Below, in pieces: positions 1 to 4,975 of a DNA stretch of 6,273 nt (the stretch's first letter is position 1; each line of letters starts with the position of its first letter). The DNA lies in NCBI GenBank assembly GCA_937873345.1, contig CALMRL010000016.1, positions 1 to 6,273 on the forward strand, given 5' to 3'. The stretch is from an uncultured Beijerinckiaceae bacterium (GTDB taxonomy: Bacteria; Pseudomonadota; Alphaproteobacteria; Rhizobiales; Beijerinckiaceae). The position numbers and the translations under genes were made by a program. The notes under the pieces are model-generated. The model made no database searches and was not told where the DNA came from. It was given only the letters and a program-made list of their open reading frames with translations.

Positions 1-40
1 ACGACCCGGATGGAATCCCCACCCCTGCGCCGACGTTCAG

Positions 41-54
41 CGAAACTGCTCTAG
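41..54 (-). repeat. CTAGAGCA-type motif, possible edge of a dispersed repeat
   Basis: Read on the minus strand, this 14-mer is CTAGAGCAGTTTCG. It matches 13 of 14 bases of the motif at 6221-6234 on the plus strand, so the two face each other across the window. Motifs beginning CTAGAGCA are, from memory, common at the edges of short interspersed intergenic repeats in Hyphomicrobiales genomes. Beyond the 14-mer the two copies are only loosely similar, so this could be chance. The rest of 1-92 shows no gene. Confidence 0.3.
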
Positions 55-92
55 GTCGCAGGATCGTCATGGCTGATTCCGACAAGCTTGCG

Positions 93-386
93 CTAGTTGC
101 TGGGATTGTTTCGAGACACTTTCCGCAGCGCCTCGTTGAAGCCTTCCTCGCTGAGATCGGCCCCATGCTCGCGCGCTAGGGCCTCATAGCGAGCGGTATC
201 GCGGGCAACCTTGTCGGTTAGCGTGGCGGGGTCGGCCACCTGCTCCTGCCCCTCCCTCACCACCTGCCGGTGGATGCGCTCTTGCTGCCCGGCCGTGTCG
301 TGCTCAACCTGAGAGAGGGCGGTTTCGCGGGGTTCTAGCGTCCTTCTAGCCGCTCCGGCATCACTCCCCTTGTCAGCGCTCTTCAT
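93..386 (-). CDS. Small charged helical protein, hypothetical, coupled to the DUF1828-like gene
   Basis: This encodes a 97-residue protein that I do not recognise. It is rich in Glu, Arg, Gln, Asp and Ala, has no Cys, no membrane segment and no signal peptide, and looks largely helical, perhaps coiled coil (residues about 15-85). Its ATG overlaps the TGA stop of the upstream minus-strand gene in an ATGA arrangement. An AGGA lies 7 nt before the start, inside the upstream gene, so the two are very likely translationally coupled and co-transcribed. This coupling is the best evidence that the gene is real. By inference it could be a partner or regulator of the upstream protein, but no function can be assigned. 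A truncated remnant of a longer helical protein is also possible. Confidence 0.55.
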   Translation of the reverse strand: MKSADKGSDAGAARRTLEPRETALSQVEHDTAGQQERIHRQVVREGQEQVADPATLTDKVARDTARYEALAREHGADLSEEGFNEALRKVSRNNPSN

Positions 387-1126
387 TGCAGCATCCTATA
401 GCTTTGAACGTCGGCGCCAGCTGCTATGACCAAGCTCCCCGCATTTGAGAGTACGGCTCGCAGCGCTGGTTCAGTTTTATCGTAATCTATCAGGGCTGCG
501 GTGATTGTCGGAGGATCAACGATCAGCCGAACGTCAGAAATTTTCATGTTAGCAAAAGCAACACCTTGGCTTGAAGGCGAGACGAGTTCAAATAGCCTGC
601 TAAATCCGCGCTCGCTCACGATGCCGGCGCTAAATTCCCATTGCTTTCCTGTAGAGCCTCTAAAGTCAACGTCAAACGCCACCTCGATTCCAAAGGCTTC
701 TCTAAGACGCTTATCGAAGAGTTCACGTGATCGCTTAAGCCTTGGCTGTTCCAAGGTCGCAATGGTGCGCTCCATTGCTTTCGAGGATGCATTCGCGACA
801 CTTGCTATCGCGGCGGGGAGGAGATTGCGATCCACGTCCTTGACGTAGAACGAGCCAGCGTCATAGGTGACCCCGGCGCGCTCGGCGACCTTGCTTGCTA
901 CCCGATATAGGGCGGGCACAACCCCCATGTCCTCAGCGATGACCTCTGCGTATCCGTCGTCCGAAACCGTCAAGCCATTCCGACCTTGGTCGATCCGCAC
1001 GCTCACACCAGTTCCGTTCGGATAGGACACGGAAGTAGCTACGAACACAGAGCCATGACGGACGCTCGCTCGGCTTAACGCCTTCAGCACGTCCTGCGCG
1101 ATCGTCTCTAGCTCTGACTGACTCAT
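383..1126 (-). CDS. DUF1828/DUF1829-like protein
   Basis: This encodes a 247-residue soluble protein. Residues about 25-60 have the DUF1828 pattern: a strand-rich stretch with GVSVRID followed by GLTVSDDGYA, the SDDG signature. Residues about 160-245 (WEFSAGIV, then ISDVRLI, ALIDYD and a final strand with SLVIAAG) resemble the DUF1829 domain that usually follows it. Families of this type occur in phage, plasmid and genomic-island contexts; their biochemical role is not established as far as I know. I chose the ATG at 1126, which has AGAG about 8 nt upstream; the ATG at 1183 would add 19 poorly conserved-looking residues and has no ribosome binding site. The stop overlaps the start of the 97-aa gene. 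Codon use is less GC-biased than in the genes to the right, suggesting transfer. An insertion sequence begins 102 bp upstream and has probably removed the original promoter. Confidence 0.7.
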   Translation of the reverse strand: MSQSELETIAQDVLKALSRASVRHGSVFVATSVSYPNGTGVSVRIDQGRNGLTVSDDGYAEVIAEDMGVVPALYRVASKVAERAGVTYDAGSFYVKDVDRNLLPAAIASVANASSKAMERTIATLEQPRLKRSRELFDKRLREAFGIEVAFDVDFRGSTGKQWEFSAGIVSERGFSRLFELVSPSSQGVAFANMKISDVRLIVDPPTITAALIDYDKTEPALRAVLSNAGSLVIAAGADVQSYRMLQ

Positions 1127-1228
1127 AGCAGATCTCTGGCCCAGGGCGGCGGGGGCACCTCGTACATGTCGTTGCAGATCCATAGGGATGCGCAGAGGTC
1201 AGCATACTCGGAAAACGAAGTAGGAACA

Positions 1229-1232
1229 CTAG
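1229..1232. repeat. Left copy of CTAG target-site duplication
   Basis: CTAG directly flanks the left inverted repeat, and an identical CTAG flanks the right one at 2784-2787. CTAG fits the YTAR target preference known for the IS5 subgroup. Because CTAG is a palindrome, the boundary could also be drawn with a TA duplication inside it. Confidence 0.7.
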
Positions 1233-1251
1233 CAGGCTGCTGAAAAAGGCT
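1233..1251 (+). repeat. Left terminal inverted repeat of the insertion sequence
   Basis: This 19-bp sequence matches the reverse complement of 2765-2783 at 17 of 19 positions. The first 12 are identical. The mismatches are at positions 13 and 17 of the repeat. Confidence 0.85.
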
Positions 1252-1293
1252 GCTCGCCGCTGCTGGTCGATCGTGATTCAGTCTCCTCATGGC

Positions 1294-1298
1294 GGAGG
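1294..1298 (+). promoter_or_regulatory. Ribosome binding site deciding the transposase start
   Basis: GGAGG lies 5 nt before the GTG at 1304. The upstream ATG at 1289 has no such site and sits just ahead of it. The protein family typically begins with an M-R-G-x-D-E-R motif, which matches translation from 1304 (V-R-G-S-D-E-R). Both facts favour the GTG start. Confidence 0.65.
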
Positions 1299-1303
1299 CT
1301 GCT

Positions 1304-2449
1304 GTGCGCGGATCGGACGAGCGGACGGGATCGCTGTTCAGCGACGTGGGGATCGAGGATCGGCTGCGGCCGGATCATCCGCTGCGGGTCGTCCGGGCGC
1401 TGACGGACGAGACGCTGGCTTCGATGGAGCGCGAGCTGGCGGCGCTGTACGCGGGGATCGGGCGGCCCTCGATCGCGCCGCAGATGCTGCTGCGGGCGAT
1501 GCTGTTGCAGGCGTTGTACTCGGTGCGTTCCGAGCGCCAGCTGATGGAGCGCATGGCGTTTGACCTGCTGTTTCGCTGGTTCGTCGGCCTCGGGGCGGAT
1601 GAGCTGGTTTGGGACGCCTCGACCTTCTCGAAGAACCGCGAGCGGCTGCTTGAGGGCGATGTCGCGGCGCGGTTCCTGGCGGCGCTGATGGCGCGGCCCA
1701 AGGTGAAGAGGCTTCTGTCGTCGGAGCACTTCAGCGTCGACGGCACGATGATCGAAGCTTGGTCGTCGATGAAGAGCCTCAGGCCCAGGTCGGAGGTGGG
1801 ACAGCCGCCGGACGGATCGGACCAGGAGCCGCCTGCCTCGCCGCCTGCCTCGCCGCCTGCCTCGCCGCCGTCTGGCGGCCGCAACGCCGAAGCGGACTTC
1901 CGCGGCGAACGGCGCAGCAATGCGACCCACGCTTCCACCACCGACCCCGAGGCCAGGCTTTACCGCAAGGGCGCGGGCATGGAGGCGAAGCTCGCCTTCC
2001 TCGGCCATGCCCTGATGGAGAACCGCAGCGGCCTTGTCGTCGACGCCTGCCTGACCAGGGCCGACGGCCACGCCGAGCGCCTCGCCGCCCTGGTGACGAT
2101 CGAGAAGCGCGCCGACCGTCCCCGCGCCGTCACGCTGGGCGCGGACCGAGGCTACGACACCGCCGACTTCGTGAATGAATTGCGCTCGATGAACGTGCGC
2201 CCCCACGTGGCGCAGCGCCGAGTTGGGTCGGCGATCGACCGCCGCGCCACTCGCCACCCCGGCTACGGCGCCAGCCAGCGCGTCCGCAAGCGCATCGAGG
2301 AGGCGTTCGGCTGGATGAAAACGGTGGGCGGCATGCGCCGCCCGATGCGGCGCGGCACCGAGCGGGTCGGATGGTCCTTCACCTTTGCCGCGGCCGCCTA
2401 CAACCTCGTGCGCCTGCCCAGGCTGCTGGCGGAGCCCGCATCGCGGTGA
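1304..2449 (+). CDS. IS5-family DDE transposase
   Basis: This 381-residue transposase catalyses cut-and-paste or copy-type movement of the element by binding its inverted repeats and cutting DNA with a metal-dependent DDE centre. The N-terminal 100 residues form the DUF772-type domain (PLRVVRAL, GRPSIAPQMLLRAMLLQ, LLFRWFVGL). The catalytic RNase H-like core follows: first Asp in FSVDGTMIEAW (D146), second Asp in LGADRGYD (D281), and Glu in R-x3-E-x6-K (R328, E332, K339) within RIEEAFGWMK. FTFAAAAYNLVRL is the conserved C-terminal helix. Length and motifs are complete. A Pro/Ser-rich linker at about residues 170-195 contains a DNA-level tandem repeat. The GTG start is preferred; an ATG at 1289 would add five residues. 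The TGA stop overlaps the start of the next gene. Confidence 0.92.
   Translation: MRGSDERTGSLFSDVGIEDRLRPDHPLRVVRALTDETLASMERELAALYAGIGRPSIAPQMLLRAMLLQALYSVRSERQLMERMAFDLLFRWFVGLGADELVWDASTFSKNRERLLEGDVAARFLAALMARPKVKRLLSSEHFSVDGTMIEAWSSMKSLRPRSEVGQPPDGSDQEPPASPPASPPASPPSGGRNAEADFRGERRSNATHASTTDPEARLYRKGAGMEAKLAFLGHALMENRSGLVVDACLTRADGHAERLAALVTIEKRADRPRAVTLGADRGYDTADFVNELRSMNVRPHVAQRRVGSAIDRRATRHPGYGASQRVRKRIEEAFGWMKTVGGMRRPMRRGTERVGWSFTFAAAAYNLVRLPRLLAEPASR
1831..1866 (+). repeat. Three perfect 12-bp tandem repeats in the transposase linker
   Basis: The unit GCCTGCCTCGCC is repeated three times without mismatch, and a partial copy of the unit follows. It adds the residues ASPP in each repeat, between the first and second catalytic Asp of the transposase, in a linker that varies in length in the family. 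A 12-bp unit keeps the frame whatever the copy number, so slippage would change linker length without destroying the protein. Confidence 0.9.
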
Positions 2450-2787
2450 CCAAGCCGCGGAGCGCCGTGATCGGGCGCTGGCGGATCGTCGAGGCGGACC
2501 TGTGGGACCGCGCGTTCCTCGATCTCTGCGGGCCTGCCACGATGGTCGCCGGCGCCGATGGACACGGCGAGATCAGCTTCGGCGCCGTGCAGGTCGGCCT
2601 CGACATCGCCTACGGCCCCGACGACATCGACTTCACTTGGTGCGGCTTCGACGAGATGGATGAGGTGCAGGGCTCGGGCTCCGCCGAACTCCAGCACGAC
2701 GGCACCCTCACCATCGACTTCGCCTACCACCTCGGCGACGAGGCCAGCCTCAAAGCCGTGCGCGAGACTTCTTCAGCAGCCTGCTAG
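2446..2787 (+). CDS. IS passenger gene, conserved hypothetical protein
   Basis: This encodes a 113-residue soluble acidic protein. The core (residues about 4-105) has the pattern VIGRWRIVEADLWD ... GHGEISFGAVQVGLD ... IDFTWCGFDEMDEVQGSGSAEL ... DGTLTI ... HLGDEASLKAV. I recognise this as a widespread family of uncharacterised bacterial proteins of about 100-120 aa with a predicted all-beta fold; function unknown. I chose the GTG at 2446, which overlaps the transposase TGA (GTGA) and has GGAG 11 nt upstream. Starting at the ATG at 2371 would add 25 residues that simply read the transposase gene in another frame. Family similarity ends near residue 107; the tail TSSAAC is encoded by the right inverted repeat, and the TAG stop falls in the flanking CTAG. 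GC-rich third positions support real coding. It probably depends on transposase transcription and translational coupling. Confidence 0.75.
   Translation: MTKPRSAVIGRWRIVEADLWDRAFLDLCGPATMVAGADGHGEISFGAVQVGLDIAYGPDDIDFTWCGFDEMDEVQGSGSAELQHDGTLTIDFAYHLGDEASLKAVRETSSAAC
2765..2783 (-). repeat. Right terminal inverted repeat of the insertion sequence
   Basis: Read on the minus strand this matches 17 of 19 bases of the left repeat at 1233-1251, with the outer 12 identical. It also encodes the last residues of the passenger protein. Confidence 0.85.
2784..2787. repeat. Right copy of CTAG target-site duplication
   Basis: CTAG directly follows the right inverted repeat and duplicates 1229-1232. It supplies the stop codon (TAG, 2785-2787) of the passenger gene. 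Confidence 0.7.
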
Positions 2788-2919
2788 AAGCGACCACGCC
2801 TTCCGCACATGCGGCGGCGTTGTCCGCCTTCGTACGGAGCCCCACCGCGTGCGAATGAAGTGTATGATGGTTTCATCACTGACTGACAATTTCGGGCGTC
2901 GGTGGCTGGGAGACGCGAC

Positions 2920-2949
2920 CGTGCTCTTGCCTCGCTAGAGGAGAGCACG
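2920..2949 (+). promoter_or_regulatory. Hairpin covering the ribosome binding site of the DUF6894 gene
   Basis: The 8 bases CGTGCTCT (2920-2927) pair perfectly with AGAGCACG (2942-2949). Inside them CCTC (2930-2933) pairs with GAGG (2938-2941) around a GCTA loop, leaving a two-base TG bulge. The ribosome binding site AGGAG (2939-2943) lies within the 3' arm, and the ATG at 2952 is 2 nt beyond the stem. If transcribed, the RNA could hide the site and limit or condition translation. There is no T run after it, so it is not a standard terminator. Confidence 0.5.
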
Positions 2950-2951
2950 CG

Positions 2952-3206
2952 ATGCCGCGCTACTTTTTCGACACCCGCGATGGCGGACATTTCATCGACG
3001 ACATCGGCACCGAATGCGCCGACCTCGAAGTTGCGCGCGATGAGGCCAAGAACGCCCTACCCGAGATCGCCCGGTTCGCGATCCCGGCGGACGGCGACAA
3101 GCAAGCCTACGCGGTGCTGGTGCGGGATGAGGGTGGCAAGATCGTCTACACCGCGACGCTGACCTTCGCCGGTTTGAGGCTCGATGGTGCGGCCGTAAAA
3201 GTCTGA
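2952..3206 (+). CDS. DUF6894 family protein
   Basis: This 84-residue protein matches the DUF6894 pattern common in rhizobia and relatives: MPRYFFDTRDGG at the N-terminus, then a conserved Gly-Thr-Glu-Cys-x-Asp-Leu-x2-Ala-Arg-x-Glu-Ala segment (residues about 20-35), a helix with LPEIAR, and a C-terminal strand region AYAVLVRDEGGKIVYTATLTFAGL. No catalytic residues are known for the family and its function is not established. The ATG is preceded by AGGAG with 8 nt spacing, but that site sits in a strong hairpin (2920-2949), suggesting translational control. It is the first plus-strand gene after the insertion sequence and is followed after 34 nt by another small gene, so the two may be co-transcribed. 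Family assignment is firm; role unknown. Confidence 0.85.
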   Translation: MPRYFFDTRDGGHFIDDIGTECADLEVARDEAKNALPEIARFAIPADGDKQAYAVLVRDEGGKIVYTATLTFAGLRLDGAAVKV

Positions 3207-3240
3207 TCATCGCCACCGCACGACAAGTGGGAGAAGAGTC

Positions 3241-3495
3241 ATGCCAAAGACGATTACGACAAACATGCTACATGCGATGTCACCGGCGCAGATCGGGATT
3301 CTGCACGCGAACGCGAGCGCTCGCGACACGCCTGCGGCGCATGACCTGCTGCAACGCCTCGCCGCGGAAGGACTTGTGAAACCAGAGAAGCTTCCTGGCT
3401 CCTCGTCACCGGCGCGCAAGGTCACATTAGCTCGGGCAAGCAAGGCGCCGAAAGCGCAAAAAGCGACGCCGGTCGTACACGGACGGCGTGCGTGA
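3241..3495 (+). CDS. Small basic-tailed hypothetical protein
   Basis: This encodes 84 residues with no firm family assignment. Residues about 12-47 (MSPAQIGILHANASARDTPA, then HDLLQRLAAEGLVKPEK) look helical and weakly resemble a winged-helix DNA-binding unit, where LLQRLAAEGLV would be the recognition helix and turn. Residues about 54-84 form a disordered basic tail rich in Lys, Ala and Pro (KVTLARASKAPKAQKA). GGGAG lies 7 nt before the ATG, which supports both gene and start. The gene begins 34 nt after the DUF6894 stop on the same strand, so co-transcription is likely. A DNA-binding role is only an inference from basic charge and the helical pattern. A longer minus-strand frame over the same DNA looks like a shadow. 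Confidence 0.6.
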   Translation: MPKTITTNMLHAMSPAQIGILHANASARDTPAAHDLLQRLAAEGLVKPEKLPGSSSPARKVTLARASKAPKAQKATPVVHGRRA

Positions 3496-3749
3496 GATGG
3501 CGACCTCGCGAGGCGGCCGGATCGGCAGGGAAGTTGGCAGGACGGATGCGATGCGTCTGCCGGGTGCTTGTTGCTGCCGGCCGCACTTCCGAGGTGGAAA
3601 GCTGCTCGATGAGCGGTCGCGATAGACACGACGACGCAAGGGGAGCTTCAACTGACGTATCCGCTTGATGCTTCCTTCACCTTCGTCCACGCGAGACAAC
3701 GATCCATTCTCTTCAAGAACTGACTTCTGCAAATGCTTGATATCGCCGC

Positions 3750-3983
3750 ATGCGCAAGCTCCTGAATGGGAACGCCTATATCATCTATACCTGCCCGCAC
3801 TGCAGCGCCCTTTACTCGGTAACGATATGCATTACCCCGCCGACCAGTATCAAAGGCATTAGGTGCAAGTGTTGCGGCCGCGAAATGGTGGACTGGAGCG
3901 GGACCGTCGTCCCGGTCTTCTCCTTCATTGCGCGGCCATCCAACGACAACGCACGCCACTTCCTTCCAAATGTTGCGCGCTGA
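3750..3983 (+). CDS. Small zinc-ribbon protein
   Basis: This encodes 77 residues. Two CxxC knuckles, CPHC (C15, C18) and CKCC (C39, C42), are 20 residues apart and would bind one zinc. They are followed by GREMVDWSGTVVPVFSFIARP, a tail pattern I associate with small zinc-ribbon hypothetical proteins of Hyphomicrobiales, where the two knuckles are followed by a W-x-G-T-x-V/I-P motif. Function is unknown; nucleic-acid or protein binding is typical of such folds. A stop lies 10 nt before the ATG in frame, so the protein cannot begin further upstream, yet no clear ribosome binding site precedes it. The gene may be poorly translated, leaderless or degrading. The spacer 3496-3749 holds no convincing gene, only a 10-bp perfect palindrome (CCTCGCGAGG, 3504-3513) after the preceding stop. 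Confidence 0.6.
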   Translation: MRKLLNGNAYIIYTCPHCSALYSVTICITPPTSIKGIRCKCCGREMVDWSGTVVPVFSFIARPSNDNARHFLPNVAR

Positions 3984-4344
3984 TCGTCACTGCTGGCTAG
4001 GCACAAGAGTTTGATCCTGATGGTGGACGCTTCCGGCCGAGCGAGGAACAGGAACCTGATGATCGAGAACCGACAAAATGGTCGCCGCCGTCCTCGCGGC
4101 GGCACGGTTCCAGAAGCTATCGACGACGTCGACGTAGAGCATCGCCGAGTGCTACGATAAGTGCCTGGTGATCATGCTCGCACCGCGCCGGGCTATGTAA
4201 CCGAAGGCGGCCGCAACAGGGGGCATCGAGGCGTCCGCCGAGCAGGACGCCTGGGAGCGGCGCGAGAAGGATTACGGCGGCGGCTAGCAGGACGAAGATG
4301 GATGCCTCATGCAATCAAATATCTCGTCGAGAAGGTTTCGCGTC
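3984..4344 (+). other. Spacer with decayed coding sequence
   Basis: No intact gene is convincing here. A 46-codon frame (4020-4160) starts with ATG, but has no good ribosome binding site and no recognised product. In the same frame a further open stretch starts at GTG 4161 (PGDHARTAPGYVTEGGRN) and loses protein-like character at a run of five G (4219-4223). The frame one base over then reads GIEASAEQDAWERREKDYGGG and stops at 4285-4287, which looks like a genuine protein C-terminus. Removing one G would join the two. This suggests a frameshifted remnant of a small gene, or a sequencing error. An inference only. Confidence 0.3.
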
Positions 4345-4566
4345 GTGGCCCATAAGTTCGCCCTGAACCAGCGTGTTCAAGTCTCTGCGGAAGCCTCGCT
4401 CGCGCAGGCCAGTCCCGACGGGATCTACACTATCGTAAGGCTCATGCCGCAGGGTCAGGACGGGCAGTACGGCTATCGCCTGAAGTCGCAGGCGGGCGAG
4501 CGTGTCGCCACCGAAAGCGTCCTGATCGCGACAGTCGGTCACGATGCCGCAGCCGTTCAAGCATAG
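4345..4566 (+). CDS. Conserved small hypothetical protein
   Basis: This encodes 73 residues from a GTG start: the N-terminal AHKFALNQRVQVS followed by GIYTIVRLMPQGQDGQYGYRLKSQ and AGERVATESVL match a small beta-rich family that I recognise from rhizobia and related bacteria (typical members begin M-x-H-K-F-x-x-G-Q and end in E-R-V-x-x-E-S-x-L). The fold is probably a small beta barrel; function is unknown. The GTG has GAGAAGG 9 nt upstream and gives the family's usual N-terminus. The ATG at 4309 would add 12 residues without a good ribosome binding site. The next small gene begins 15 nt after the stop, so the two are probably one transcription unit. No signal peptide or membrane segment is present. 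Confidence 0.75.
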   Translation: MAHKFALNQRVQVSAEASLAQASPDGIYTIVRLMPQGQDGQYGYRLKSQAGERVATESVLIATVGHDAAAVQA

Positions 4567-4581
4567 GGAAGGATCGAATCG

Positions 4582-4701
4582 ATGGCGAAAGGTCAGCAGA
4601 AGGGCAATCGCGAGGCCAAGAAGCCGAAAAAGGAGAAGATCAAGACGATTGCCGCCAATCCCCCCGGCGGTAAGACGCAGAGCCTCGACATCGCGAAGTA
4701 G
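4582..4701 (+). CDS. Lys-rich 39-residue protein
   Basis: This very short gene encodes 39 residues beginning MAKGQQKGNREAKKPKKEK and ending SLDIAK, with 10 Lys and one Arg, no hydrophobic core and probably no stable fold on its own. The N-terminal MAKGQ-x-x-GNREAKKPKK pattern is one I recognise from small conserved proteins of Hyphomicrobiales; typical members are 40-50 residues and function is unknown. A strong ribosome binding site (AAGGA within AGGGAAGGA, 4565-4573) lies 8 nt before the ATG and begins at the stop of the preceding gene, so the pair is likely co-transcribed. The strong positive charge suggests nucleic-acid or ribosome association, which is inference. The spacer to the next gene (4702-4975) contains no gene; a short GC hairpin (4713-4725) lacks a T run and is a poor terminator. 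Confidence 0.72.
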   Translation: MAKGQQKGNREAKKPKKEKIKTIAANPPGGKTQSLDIAK

Positions 4702-4975
4702 AAGTAGGCTGTCGCCGCTTCGGCGGGTCGGCATCGCAAAACCGGCAGTCGGTAGCTCAATAGATAGGTTCTCTAACGCGGCGACCCGGATCGCTGTGCG
4801 CTGTGATGACGACGAAGGTGCTGGCGAGACATACTCAGCGCGCTCTCTATCTGCGTAGCGGAGAAACGCGCCTCGACGACGTGGCGATACCGGATCGGCG
4901 GGCGACGTGGTGACGCCGCTATGCTTTGATAGGGCGGATTGATCGTCCGGCTGTTCTCGCCGCGGAGCCAAGGCA

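Larger units (their letters stand above)
1233..2783 (+). mobile_element. IS5-family insertion sequence with a passenger gene
   Basis: This is a 1551-bp element bounded by inverted repeats whose outer 12 bases (CAGGCTGCTGAA) are identical, with CTAG on both sides. It contains an apparently intact DDE transposase (1304-2449) and a second same-strand gene (2446-2787) that overlaps the transposase stop and reads into the right inverted repeat. Simple IS5-family elements usually hold only a transposase, so the extra gene is unusual. The element lies between the minus-strand DUF1828-like unit and the plus-strand DUF6894 gene and interrupts no recognisable reading frame. Joining the two flanks through one CTAG gives an uninterrupted intergenic sequence. 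The intact gene, matching ends and intact duplication suggest recent, possibly still mobile, insertion. IS1182-type elements also favour palindromic targets, so the family call rests on the transposase sequence. Confidence 0.88.

Noticed and set aside
1229..2257. A 342-codon minus-strand open frame across the insertion sequence
   Set aside because: It is antisense to the clear transposase, has extreme Arg/Gln/His/Pro-rich composition with no family pattern, and arises from the GC-rich codon bias. Its end in SAAC merely mirrors the inverted repeat.
3504..3513. CCTCGCGAGG palindrome after the gene ending at 3495 as a terminator
   Set aside because: It has no loop and no following T run, so it does not form a standard terminator hairpin.
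3207..3629. A 140-codon minus-strand open frame with a hydrophobic end
   Set aside because: It overlaps the plus-strand gene at 3241-3495, which has a well-placed ribosome binding site. The minus translation is Ser/Ala/Cys/Arg-rich in the manner of a shadow frame.
4006..4019. 14-base match to the conserved 5' end of 16S rRNA (AGAGTTTGATCCTG)
   Set aside because: The match does not continue into the expected GCTCAG and beyond, and no other rRNA sequence follows. It is best treated as chance or, at most, a tiny fragment.
4117..4314. 65-codon minus-strand frame beginning with a signal-peptide-like hydrophobic stretch
   Set aside because: It has no ribosome binding site or recognisable mature domain and ends in an Arg run typical of shadow frames. 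The plus strand shows protein-like remnants over the same bases.
4748..4777. tRNA-like stretch with a D-arm-like GTAGCTCAATAG
   Set aside because: No matching T-arm GGTTCGAATCC, acceptor stem or anticodon arm can be built around it.
4315..4971. A 218-codon minus-strand open frame
   Set aside because: It lies antisense to two small genes with good ribosome binding sites and recognised protein patterns (4345-4566 and 4582-4701). Its translation has no family pattern.
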